Origin: Plenodomus lindquistii
Lineage: Eukaryota > Ascomycota > Dothideomycetes > Pleosporales > Leptosphaeriaceae
NCBI GenBank assembly: GCA_025504975.1
Contig: JANUWI010000008.1
Span: 124,001 to 188,000, forward strand
Length of the DNA stretch: 64,000 nt
Reading direction: 5' to 3'
The position numbers were made by a program, and so were the translations under genes. Below the pieces are notes generated by a model. That model saw only the letters and a program-made list of their open reading frames with translations, made no database searches and was not told the origin of the DNA. Positions 21,305-31,904 of this stretch are shown piece after piece (positions within the stretch are counted from its first letter, which is position 1; each line of letters opens with the position of its first letter).

Positions 21305-21803
21305 TCATCCAAACCAAGACTTATTTTTCCTCGCTTCTTTCCTTGCGGCTTGCTGTACCAGTATGTCAGCTCCGTGTGTGCAATTCGGGGGATATGAGAC
21401 AGGCATCGAAGAGGATAGAGTAGGAGGATCGCTTCGAAGGATGTGTAGGCTGGGTGACGTACCCATTGTTCTTTACAGTCTCGATAAGCTCTGAGCATTT
21501 GTTAGCATTTGACCAGTCCTACGTGCACACTCAAATGGCTATACTTACTGGAAGAAATCAGAGCACATTGCTCTTTCGCCGCCGTTCCGCTTCAGACACC
21601 GAATGCTCTTGTCTGCAGCTTCTTGACATGGGTCGAAGTACTCGCTATACGCTTTGCTACATCAAGGTGTTAAACCAGTCCCGAATCTTGTTGCGCGTGC
21701 ATGGAGTGACGTACTTGTCGAATCTACTCGCTTTGGGCCCAGTCCATTCATCGGCTTTCGATGGTGTCGCCGCGGGCGCAGAAGATGGCTGTTTGTCGCT
21801 CAT
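21305..21803 (-). CDS. COX23: COX23-like twin CX9C mitochondrial intermembrane-space protein
   Basis: Small gene in four exons: 21803-21715, 21656-21549, 21490-21463 and 21352-21305, giving 90 aa. Donors are GTACGT, GTAAGT and GTACGT; acceptors GTAG, TCAG and ACAG. The joined protein starts MSDKQPSSAPAATPSKADEW, then RFDNKAYSEYFDPC. It has two exact CX9C motifs: C-QEAADKSIR-C and C-SDFFQAYRD-C, the latter followed by KEQW and a basic end (ARKEARKNKSWFG). Cox23-type proteins are imported and oxidised by the Mia40/Erv1 system and support cytochrome c oxidase and copper homeostasis in the intermembrane space. The open frame on the opposite strand over this locus is a shadow. The 28-nt exon 3 carries half of the second motif. 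Confidence 0.9.
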
Positions 21804-23594
21804 GGTCGCACCCAATTGTGGAGATTTCGAGGATCAAAAGGATGCTCGAGGCCTGAGGTATCAGTCAATGGTGATGGCACGTACAGCTTTGCGCCTCTGG
21901 TGTTGGACTATTCGACGGACAATGACGAGGTGCGCTATCGATAGCATTCGACATGCGCTACGCCATTCGCCAATCATACTCAAAGGCCGAGACCAACCCA
22001 ACTGCTTCCAAACAACAACACAACACTTTCAGGGCCATAAAGCTAGGATTGGCACGAGTCTGACCTCAAGTGAGCAGATTGTCCACGGCCTTTGTTCTCT
22101 CTCACCACTGTCGCGTGAGGCAGCATCGTTCTTAACCTCCACTCCAACCAGGTCTGCTTTGCCAACGCCAGTACACGGGTGATCGACGACAACCACGCTT
22201 CCCCACGCGCAGCCCTGGGCACCCTTCCCCAAAATTGCGATTCGTCTCGAGAATCTAGGTCATTCGATTCGTGGGGTCTCTGAACCGACCATTCGTCTAG
22301 ACCCCACCTACAAGCGCGAGAGTGGCTTTGTCCAACTAAGCTTCATCCGTGTTTACGGGTCTTGATAGCCTGGAGCTTGAAGACTAGAAGATTAGAAGAT
22401 TTCCGTGAGCGGTAATTGATCGTTGTTCCTGGGTAGACGGGAGCCTGTGGGTCTGTGCTCAAAGCAACGGTCGTCTGATGGCTCAGAGGTGAATTGAACA
22501 CAGGTGAAGTTGGTCAAGGGATGTGTTGGAGTGGGCGAATGTTGGATACCAAATGCTGATTATCGAAAGGGACAGGAGAAACATATGTGAGAGATTGAGG
22601 TTTCATCACGCTCTAAGCCAGGATGTGTTGGTGGCAATGTCCCTATCGTCGGCTTCAACCTCCGTCCCCACTTCGTTTGGCAGCAATAGTGGTCAATTTC
22701 GAAAGGCGTAATCCTCTCGATCGTGAAGGTTTCGGCCCCTCTTCAATGCTATCCATGGAACCAGCTTGATGGCTTCTGGACCAACTCGATCCGGAGAATA
22801 TATGCTCGTTGCCATTGACAGGCGGCACGCGGCATCATGGGCCCAGAAGACGAAAGACCATATATGACTGACGGATCCAATTGGATTTCTGAGTTTCAAC
22901 CCAGCAGGTTTCGCTCAATCAAACTCATACTTCGCTATCAATTCATTCTACACAGCATGTCCGTTGTGGGTGCCCTCCCGATGTCTCGAGCCTCCGTAAT
23001 CAATGGTAAAACGCTCAATGTTGGTGAGAACAGACCCCGGATCATTGCAAGCAGAGGTATGTAGCCTACCTCTACCTTATTTCTTCACGGCTCGAAGGGC
23101 GTCTCGCCTACTGCTCTACTCTCCAATCAATAGACTGGTACAACGTGCCACCCTGATTTTCTTCCCTGTATCCGCCTTCAATATTGTACATTCACAGTTC
23201 TTGCCGGTCTCTTTTTCCCAGCACCTTCTGTCCGTCGTTTATTAGTCGAGTTCCCAATGCTGTCTTAGCGATGTTGGACGTCGTTCAGGGTAAGAGAGCC
23301 TGAATTGTGCTACAATAGCTTGTTTATACGTAGGCACGGAGCGGTCTCTACGATGTTCGTGGTCTTGTCTTACTCAGAGTGCTTGTATGAAGAGACTGAA
23401 ACATCCTCCCTAATTTGTCTCCAAGTTGCCTCTTTAGCATAACCGTCAACAGTACAACATTTGTCTCCAAGTTGCCTCTTTGGCATAACCGTCAGCAGTG
23501 CAACACTCACTCGGGTCACAAGCTCCCCCTCTCGTGGTCAATTCATTGTACACTGGCTAACACGTCAACTCCTCAAGTTCCCCGTTCAGAAAAA
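21804..23594. promoter_or_regulatory. Long divergent intergenic region (COX23 / oxygenase)
   Basis: 1.8 kb between opposite start codons. No convincing gene on either strand. Near its right end is a 46-bp tandem duplication, listed separately. Promoters of both flanking genes lie here. Confidence 0.45.
23413..23504 (+). repeat. 46-bp tandem duplication in promoter/5' leader
   Basis: Two adjacent copies (23413-23458 and 23459-23504), each beginning ATTTGTCTCCAAGTTGCCTC and ending near ACAAC, differing at a few positions. They sit 90-180 bp upstream of the oxygenase start codon at 23595. Confidence 0.9.
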
Positions 23595-24731
23595 ATGGCT
23601 TCTGTCCCGAGTCAATCTTGCCTGGATCAAGTCGCTGCCCTGGAGGCCAGCATATCCACCCAGGACACTCCAATCTTTGATCCGAACCTACACTTAGTCT
23701 TTGAGCATACCCCGGAAGTCCTTACCATGCAGGAACTGGGCTTTGCTCCTGACCTTGGCGTTTCTCCGGTCGCGGTATCGCAAGCTTTCCCACTCTTTTC
23801 GCCCGAAGCCATCCGCATTATGCGTGCTGAGATTGCAAAGCCCGAGGTCACGACAAACCACCTTTTCAGCAGTAACATTGCCGCTGCTCAGCTTCGCGGC
23901 TACGCTCGGGACCATGCCCCGTTTACATATGCCGCATGGAACCACCCTGCCACTGTTGCTGCAGTGTCAAGAACCGCAGGCATTGATCTCATTCCTTGGG
24001 GCGACTATGAGATTGCACACATCAATCTCTCCGTTAAGTCTGAGGAGGAGGCCAAGTCTGAGCTCGCAGCCTACAATGGCAAGGGACCCAAGCGCATGCA
24101 CTCTGACGAAGGTATCGACATGTCGTCTGCAGACAATATGAACGAGAACAAGCCTATCGTTGGCTGGCACACCGATGCCTATCCCTTTGTCTGCGTCCTC
24201 ATGATGTCTGACTGCACGGATATGATTGGCGGCGAGACTGCTCTTCGCACTGGCACAGGAGATATCCTCCGCGTTCGCGGGCCAACAGAGGGCAATGCCG
24301 TGGTCCTTCAAGGCCGGTACATTATGCATCAAGCTCTGCGCGCTCTTGGCGCCAAAGAGCGCATCACTGCAGTTACCTCGTGGCGCCCACGGTCAGCATT
24401 CGTCAAGGATGATACGTCACTTCGCACTGTGCGGCCTGTGTCAGATTTGTCTGAGCTATACTACAACTTCGCAGAGTACCGCCTCGATGTCATGGAGCAG
24501 CGCATTCGTGCTGCGCGTGAGGACATGTGTTGCTGTCGCGAGGGTGGGCAAAAGTTCAACACTGCTGGGCATAAGGCTTTTCTTACGGAGTCTGTGGCTT
24601 TCCTACAGCATACGGATCGGGAGATTGTGGATATGGATTCAGTCCGCAAGGGCTCAATTGAGACGGTCAATATTCCTGATGTTGTTGTTGTTGCTGGAGA
24701 GGCGGTTGCAAAGCGCGCTCGGATTGATTAG
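23595..24731 (+). CDS. Fe(II)/2-oxoglutarate-dependent oxygenase-like protein
   Basis: 378 aa from the ATG at 23595. The frame runs open upstream to 23415 without an ATG start, through the duplicated leader, so that part is not taken as coding. The double-stranded beta-helix signature is visible: H192-x-D194 in GWHTDAYPFVC, distal H245 in GRYIMHQALRA, and R256 in AKERITAVTSWRPR as a likely 2-oxoglutarate carboxylate ligand. Substrate unknown. Related fungal proteins are annotated only as hypothetical oxygenases, some near metabolic clusters, but no cluster genes flank it here. Cytosolic (no targeting signal). The C terminus has a Val run (PDVVVVAGEAVAKRARID). Confidence 0.82.
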   Translation: MASVPSQSCLDQVAALEASISTQDTPIFDPNLHLVFEHTPEVLTMQELGFAPDLGVSPVAVSQAFPLFSPEAIRIMRAEIAKPEVTTNHLFSSNIAAAQLRGYARDHAPFTYAAWNHPATVAAVSRTAGIDLIPWGDYEIAHINLSVKSEEEAKSELAAYNGKGPKRMHSDEGIDMSSADNMNENKPIVGWHTDAYPFVCVLMMSDCTDMIGGETALRTGTGDILRVRGPTEGNAVVLQGRYIMHQALRALGAKERITAVTSWRPRSAFVKDDTSLRTVRPVSDLSELYYNFAEYRLDVMEQRIRAAREDMCCCREGGQKFNTAGHKAFLTESVAFLQHTDREIVDMDSVRKGSIETVNIPDVVVVAGEAVAKRARID

Positions 24732-25392
24732 GTGGTTCTGGTCGTACAGTCTTGGCTGTGTAGTCAGTCTTTGCTCATGACTGTTCCATGCTTGTAGACG
24801 AAGTACTCTAGGCGCAGGATACAGACAATCCACAGTATTTACTCCACCAAAGAATCCACATGGACGATTCGTGGCTGTCTAAACATGGAAATGGAAATGG
24901 AGATGAAACAGAGGTGGCATGGCCTGAACCTCTAGTTGGAAGTGCTCCAGCAGCTCTCGGCCAAATGCTGGCAGAGCATGACGAGGGTGCACTCGCACGG
25001 GTCGTGTGCTATCTCTGTATAAAACGGTAGTCGTCCAATTGGAGGTCCTGGCGGGCAGTAATTGGAGCAAAATGATCAGCACTGAAGCGCGGTGATTGGC
25101 ACGGGGGCAGGTGAGGCGCGTAGCGTGAAATGGGACCGTGATGGGAAGCAGCGAAGGGTGACGGCGGGAAATGCGGGTACAATTCTCCGGCGCTTGCAAG
25201 GCAAGTGCGGCCAACGTAGTGACTACTGGGCCGTGGATGCAGCTTTCATGCACGGCGACTGCCAACAACGGCCCTCTGTCTCTCTCGCGTGTGGGGGCAA
25301 AAGTCCCGTATGAGCAGTTGGCTGCATCCGCCCATCCCCCTTGTGCGCAGCTGGCTGTCTGTCACCGCGTCTGTTCATGTTGTTTGCCCGGC
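24732..25392. other. Intergenic, promoter of RING gene
   Basis: 661 bp between two plus-strand genes. It contains a GGAAAT/GGAGAT-type degenerate hexamer stretch near 24885-24905. No gene seen. Confidence 0.5.
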
Positions 25393-28300
25393 ATGGATTC
25401 CAGAGAGTCGCCGACCCCGCCTGCTGCTGCCACCGCTCGCCCCAAGAACTCGCGCGACGTGCTCGCCAGAAGCTCGTCATCGTCCATGACCCAGACCCAG
25501 ACCCAGCCCCAGAACCAGAACGGCGCCCAGTCCTCTGCCACCATGGCCTCGAGCTCACGGGCGACGCGAGCACACACACCCACCGCCAGCCGCTCCACGT
25601 CCAAACTCGTCGACGATGCCAAACAGCGCCCGACCAGCAGAGACAGCCTCAAGGCCAAGATGCTGAAGAAGGAGGAGCTGCCCCAGCCGAGCAAATCAGA
25701 CATGGTGAGACTGCCACCACCACCATCGCCGCCTGTTCTACAGAGGACCGCCAACGACAGACTACTAACACTGCACAGCAACTCAAGGCGCTCAAGACCG
25801 AGTTTGACAGCCTTCGCTCACACCTCACATGCAAAATATGCGACCGCCTCCTCTACCAGCCCTACACCATCTCCTGCGGCCATACCTACTGCTACACAGT
25901 AAGACTAAACGTAGCAACTGCGCCTGACAGACCGCTAACACGAACCAGTGTCTCTGCACGTGGTTCACCAGCAACAAGGCTCGCAAGACATGTCCCGACT
26001 GCCGCATTGTCGTCAAGGAACTACCCGCCCCCGCCTATGTTGTGAGTGCTTACTAACATCATCTCACCACATCGGTCTGACATGTGACTAGATTCGAGAC
26101 ATGACCGGTGTCTTCATCGCTCGGGCCGAACTACTACCGCCGGGAGAGACCGTCGAAGAACACAAGAAATGGCAGAAAGACGAAGCCGAGGCTGTGCAAC
26201 TGGACAAGGACAATACCGACGCTCGCGATGGCGGCCTATTCAAGGGCTGCTTCAAGCCGCACCCCCATCACGGCCGAGGCCCGTCACTACAAGTCGTTCG
26301 TGATCAAGAAGACGGCGTAGATCGATGTCCAGTCTGCACGTGGGAGCTTGAAGATGGCGGATGTACACAATGCGGGCTCATCTTCGACGAGACCGGCGAG
26401 GTCTCATGGGGCGACAGCTTCACGGGTTTCAGTGACATGGACGAAATGTCGGAACACGACACCGAAGGTCTCGACGCCATGGACATGGAGGACGCAGACT
26501 ACGACGGCTTTGACGAAGCCATGGACGGATGGGGCGCATATCCTCCCGACCAAAACTCATTCATGATGCGTCGCTTTCTCGAAGGCGCCATTCCTGGCGC
26601 AGCAGCTTTTGCTCGAAGAAGACCCATGACACACAGCGAGGCGGGCAGTAGACATTCATACACCCAGAGCGTCATGTCAGACGTCTACGGTGATGAGATG
26701 GACACCCTACAAGAAGAGGACGAGGAAGAGGAAGAGGACTCCTCCATGAACGACTTCATTGATGATGAAGAGATCGCAGCGTCCAGCTCAGCAAGCGCCG
26801 AATCGTCAACACCTGGCCCAGAGCCTCAGCCGTCTAGTCAACGGGCTCGGGCATCGAACAGAGTCCGTCGCATAGTAGAGTCCGAAACCTCGTCCACCAT
26901 CTCAAGTGTAATCGAAGAGGAAGACGAGGACGAAGAGGACCAAGGCCCTGTGCGCAGGGGGCTCAGAAACGCTTCACAGGCACGCACACTCAATAGAGCG
27001 AACGGTTCCAGATCTTCACATGGAGCTTCATCGGTAGCGTCAACAGATGCTTCTACCGAAGACCTTGACGAAGATGAGCAGTCTTTGCTACGGGAAGAGG
27101 GGTGGATGAGACAGAGGGACGACGATGAAATGGGAGAAGAAGACGAAGATGATAGTGATGGAGGAAGAACGACCGTTGGGTGGGAGCCGCTCGCGAATTC
27201 AAATGACAGAAGCCGAATGGGCGGTTCTCTAACACCTACTGCAGATCCTCCTCGGCCTAGCGCCCCGATCCGCCCGCCTTCACGAACCGGCAACGTTCGA
27301 GTAATTGACACTTCGCGTGGTCTCCGACGGCGGTCGTCTGTACTCTCCTCAGCAACCGCTAACTACGAAGATGGTGAGGCTGATGATGACGACTCCGATC
27401 AGGATGGGGACCTCGACATGGCTATGAACGCTCTTCGAACACGCCGTTCGAGAGCGCAGTTGCGAGGTGCTGCTTTCTCGAATCCTGTTGCTCGTTTCAC
27501 GAATGCCGGGGCTGGACAGGCTGGCGCAGCGAACGAGCTTGACACTGACGAAAATTCGGACAACTCGCAGGCTGGAGGCCGTCGGAGGAACCCGCGTACT
27601 CAGCATCGAGAGTACGACCCACGCATCAGCTGGATGTTTGCTGCCCATCAACAAGCTCTTCAGCAACATCACATGCAGGATGTTCTCATTGACGTTGAGT
27701 CTCGCTCTATCACTCCGCTGGCTCGGCCTAGGACTCGCAATCGAAATCGAACAAGTCCAGCGCAGACGTACTCACCCTTTATGGCTCCAGCTCGTCTACG
27801 TACACCACTCATGGAAGACAATCAAGCGATCAGACCAGGTTCACGAGGGCCTCTATCACCCCCCAGGCGGACCGCAATGTCTCCAGCTCAGTTTGCAGTG
27901 ATCAGTACCGGAAATCCCAGCCGATTTGAGCGCGCCCCATCTGCAAGCTCAAACAGCAACGCTTCAACAGTCATGACGCCCGCTGGTTCGACGACGTCCT
28001 CTCAAAACTCCATTGACGACATAGCGCAAGTTCAAGCCTCAGCAGCTTTAGACATGATCGATCGCCCGCAGAGCCGTGTTGGTGGTCCCCGTCCCCCATC
28101 TGCAAACAGTCGACGCAACTCGGCAGGATTCTCGCCTGTAAATCCACCATTCCCTCATGCCGCTATGGGGCTGCACGTTCAAGGCTCAGCTCTACCTCCT
28201 TTCCAGGCGCGTGGTGGCAACCCTTGGGCTGCATATGTCCAAGCACGTAATCTACGCAGTCGCAACTCGCGCCAAGTCCTTCGCGAACAGTCCTCTGTGG

Positions 28301-29013
28301 CTACTCTCAGGCCTGTCAGCTCCCGCGTCAATCTACGGGATCCTGTCAATCCGCCTCAGAGCATGAGACCTCAAGTGTCACGAATCAACCTACGCCCACA
28401 GCCCTCAAGACGTCAGCTTAACAACCAGTCGTCTACGCGAACACTCCGTGCAAGTGAGCACGCCAGACCACCACCATCACCGACCCAGGAAGTTCAAGCC
28501 CAGAATCAACCTACTGCTCGCCCCCTCCGCCAAACCACTCTCACTCCCGATGAACGCGACACGAGAGCCCGCGAACTTGTTGAGACACGCCGCCGCGCAA
28601 TTGTACCTCCGGTGAACAACGCCCCGGCCCGCACCAACCCTTTTACCCAAGGTTTCCAGCGCCCTGGCAACCCCATCGCCTCAACCATCATCCAGCAACC
28701 ACCAGCTCCGCAACACGTCCGCAGCAACTCAAACGAGTCTGCGCAGTCTACCAATTCTTCTGGTACCACCCAAGGTGCACCCACGTCCCCGGCGCTTGGG
28801 AGGAGGAGAAGCAATCGCAACATGATGAACGCGCCGCCTCCTGGCGTGTTGGTGCCCGTGCAGAGCCAGCAATACGTACAGCCACCGCAGGCATATACGA
28901 ATAGCTATTACCGACCGAGACAGGGGCAGATGACTGCACAGGGTGTATACGAGGGTCCTCTGAACAGGGAGACTAGGGCCCCAAACCCTATGATGGCTGG
29001 GCCGCTGATCTAG
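25393..29013 (+). CDS. Large RING-type (C3HC4) E3 ubiquitin ligase-like protein
   Basis: Four exons: 25393-25704, 25779-25898, 25949-26041 and 26092-29013, giving 1148 aa. Donors are GTGAGA, GTAAGA and GTGAGT. The RING lies across exons 2 and 3: C122-x2-C125-x11-C137-x-H139-x2-C142-x2-C145-x13-C159-x2-C162, a complete C3HC4 set, so ubiquitin transfer with an E2 is expected. Just after it is IRDMTGVFIARAELLPPGET, which looks conserved, then a second CX2C...CX2C pair at about 254-269 (CPVCTWELEDGGCTQC), possibly a zinc ribbon. The remaining ~870 residues are disordered, with acidic runs and then Ser/Arg/Pro/Gln-rich sequence. Substrates unknown. Any model starting at the ATG at 26101 would lose the RING entirely. 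Confidence 0.87.
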
Positions 29014-31019
29014 GAGACGGTGTGTGAGGTTCAGAGGGGTGTAGTCAGTGGGACGAGGCGATGAATACGTAGCTTTTCTTTTCCCCTCTCTTATCTGTTT
29101 TGTGTTAGGGAAGGAGCATTTTGGACTCGAGTATGGATTTCCTGTTTTTCTCCTTTGAATGAAGTCTGAGCACGGAGAGGGAAAAGACATGAGTTTACGA
29201 CATGACATCGTACCATACTACATCACAGTTTTTTTGTCCCCTTTTTGTTCCGTTTCAATCGTCTGGTTTTTCATAACAAGCGGCATTTGCAAATGATGGG
29301 ATTGAGGAAAGCGTTTTTGTAGCATTTTTTTTTTTTTTCGTTTTGGCGTTGATTTTTTGTTTTGGGTTGGGACAGGTCAGGTCGGCTTGGGGCGGTTATA
29401 CCACGCATGGCAGGTTAGGCGAGCAGATGATATCTCTTTAGCAGTGAATGAATGATGAATGGACGAATGATATGGTGGTTTAGTTTGGTTTCTCTACAGT
29501 TGAATTGTTCATCGTGATTATTTTGGACACTAAACAGACAACTTACTTGTGTTTTACAAACAAATTTCACCCGATTCAATCTCACGTTTAAACAATGACA
29601 GTAGCAAGGGTTCTGTTCTCACAGGAACTCAAAAGGACGCAGGATGGCGATGGACCTTTTTTTTTTTTTTTTTTTTCTCACTGCGCTAGCTGAGTACCTA
29701 CGAGCGAGTGAGTATTCATTAGGTTGAATTCGTTTGTTTGTTTTTACTCCCTCCCGCCCTCCCTCCCTCCCTCCATGCTTTATATATGGACTTGTTCCAT
29801 CATGGCGGGTATGATACTGTATGTACCCAGATTACGCAGACTAGGTAGTAGGGGGGGGGCGCATTTTTGTGCAACGAATGCTTATTTGTGGCTGAGATAG
29901 ATGATGGGTGGGGCGTGGGGCGTATTGGTGCTTATTTTACTTACAATACTCTACTCTACTCCTATCTGTGCATACCATATGTATGTAGTACAGTGCAGTA
30001 CAATGGGTGGGTCAGACCAACTGCCACAGTAGGGAGCGGAGAAACAAGTTCCGTGCTGTTTAGAGTACTCCTACTGTTGGCCTGGTTCGAAATACGAGAT
30101 ATGTAGATCTACCCGTCGATCCCCAAGACCATTTGAAACGAGTTGGTATGTAAATCTTTTCCCTTTGTTTGAATTTCGCGTACTTGCATGCACGCACGCA
30201 CTCATTAGCATCCACAAAAAAACAACACAATATCATTGATTATGCAGCATAATCCTGTACAAAGATTGTCCATATTTGATGTATGTAACTCTCTTATCTT
30301 TGATCGCTCCTCGTCTCCTGGCGATCATGTTCAATTTGACTCGGTATGACGTTCCTTATCGGATACCAAGTTATGTCATGTGATTTCTCTCTCCTCTCAT
30401 GTAGCACATGTACTCCAAGACACCCTGGGCACCGATGAAGCCTCATCAAGATGCCTGAACAATTTGCTTTCCGTATTCCGGACGTAAGCGTATCCGACGC
30501 TCGTCAGCCATGCTCGGTAAAATGTTGTATACTTCACGAAAAGTTTAGGTTCCGTTTTCGTTTTCCCCCTGGACAACAAACCGGAAGCCGATAGCCAACG
30601 TAAGCATGCATAGAAGCAAGGAGCGAGTGAGAATCCATCGCCTCCAGACCCAGACGAAAAACGTCCAGGCCCCAAAACATTGAACGGGGTTAAGCATGCG
30701 GAGAGCCGCCAACGTGAGACGCGGGAAAAGGGCCGTGATCGACATTCCCTCGACTCGGAATGTTGTATAGAGATAATAAGGGTACAACAAGGAGATGACT
30801 ATGCGAGTCGTAGCCAACAGTGTACGTGCATGCTGCTGTGCGATAAGGGTGTGGTGGTGCTGAATTGAACGCTAATGGTACATGGCAAATCTGACGCCTC
30901 ATCTGTCAGTCAGATGTTACTATTGGTGGCACAGAAGTCAGCTACTGCAGGGGCACACAGAGCAGGTACGACGGGGTTGCTTACCGGAGATGTTCAAGCA
31001 AAGGTCGAATTCATGGCGT
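29014..31019. other. Gene-poor spacer with homopolymer runs
   Basis: 2.0 kb between convergent genes. It contains poly-T runs near 29325-29338 and 29657-29676, a CCCTCC tract near 29755-29772 and a poly-G run near 29851-29858. A short minus-strand hydrophobic open frame (30545-30817) lacks supporting features. No gene called. Confidence 0.5.
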
Positions 31020-31904
31020 CTAGTCCATGTAGAAGTCGCCCTTTAGAATGCGTTCCTGCATGGCGTCTGGGACCTTGGGTTGCTTGGGCATCTCACGAGC
31101 GGGCGGCTCCATGATAGTGACGCTCTTGGCTCGCTGATGACTAACGCCATTGGGGCTCATGAGGCCAGGCGGGGGCCCGGAGATGGAGCCTCGCTCGGCT
31201 CGGGTGCGTAGATTGTCCGCAAAATTGTAGCCTTCGCCTGTTGAAGACGATGTTAGCGAGTAGTCCTCAAAGATGACTTCGGGCTGCTCGGTGATGGTGG
31301 AAGGCCACAGGTGTGAAATGGACAGGGATCGCCGCGAAGTGCCACAAGGGGACAAAGGGTGCAGAAGTGATGATGCAGAGGGCAGAGACTGCGACAATGA
31401 AGACAGACCTCGACCTCGGCCAGTCGGGGGAGAGGAGGCTTTATGGATGGAGGGTCTACCATTTGGGTTCCCAACACTTGCGCCGCCCTGCCTGACATCG
31501 CGCAGAGCACGAGCTCCAAAGCTCAACCGTCGGGCAAAGGGCGTGGCGGGGTTGCTGCCTGTAGCAGGTGTGGAAGGGGCGTAGTCGTCTTCGAAAGGGT
31601 TCTCGTCTACTGAGCCAGAGTTGGCACTGGAAATGCTCTCGGTGCGAGCGCGGGGGTTGGTGAAGGGAGACGTTTGGCCGGGCGAAGCCGAGAGGCCAAT
31701 GGTGGTGAGGGAGAGCCGTCGCCGTTGGGCATTGACAGCAGCGGAAGTGATGGGACCTGAGTAGGACTGCGAGCCCGCGGGTTGGCCTACATAGCTGTTG
31801 GAGCGGCCAAAGAGGTCGTGGAATGTCTGGCCGGTGACAGAGGCTCGTCGACGGTCGGTAGCACCTGGGGATTGGAGGGGTGGTGAGTTGCTGCCGTTGG
31901 ACAT
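31020..31904 (-). CDS. Ser-rich, phosphoprotein-like fungal protein
   Basis: 294 aa from the ATG at 31904, the first in-frame ATG; the frame is open further upstream but only from a GTG. The protein is largely disordered with many basophilic-kinase-like RRxS sites (DRRRASVTG, AQRRRLSLTTIG, FARRLSFGARALR, CGTSRRSLSISH). Conserved-looking blocks are TFHDLFGRSNSYVG near the N terminus, PEVIFEDYSLTS with GYNFADNLRTRAERGS, and the C-terminal PDAMQERILKGDFYMD. This resembles a small family of fungal phosphoproteins of unknown role. The stretch rich in Leu/Ser around nt 31320-31420 might hide an in-frame intron. Function not assigned. Confidence 0.72.
   Translation of the reverse strand: MSNGSNSPPLQSPGATDRRRASVTGQTFHDLFGRSNSYVGQPAGSQSYSGPITSAAVNAQRRRLSLTTIGLSASPGQTSPFTNPRARTESISSANSGSVDENPFEDDYAPSTPATGSNPATPFARRLSFGARALRDVRQGGASVGNPNGRPSIHKASSPPTGRGRGLSSLSQSLPSASSLLHPLSPCGTSRRSLSISHLWPSTITEQPEVIFEDYSLTSSSTGEGYNFADNLRTRAERGSISGPPPGLMSPNGVSHQRAKSVTIMEPPAREMPKQPKVPDAMQERILKGDFYMD

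Noticed and set aside
21454..22182. 242-codon plus-strand open frame
   Set aside because: It is antisense to the four COX23 exons, has no recognisable domain, and the minus strand gives a complete family protein.
30545..30817. 90-codon hydrophobic minus-strand open frame
   Set aside because: The hydrophobic pattern is suggestive, but there are no splice sites, motifs or neighbours that support a real protein.
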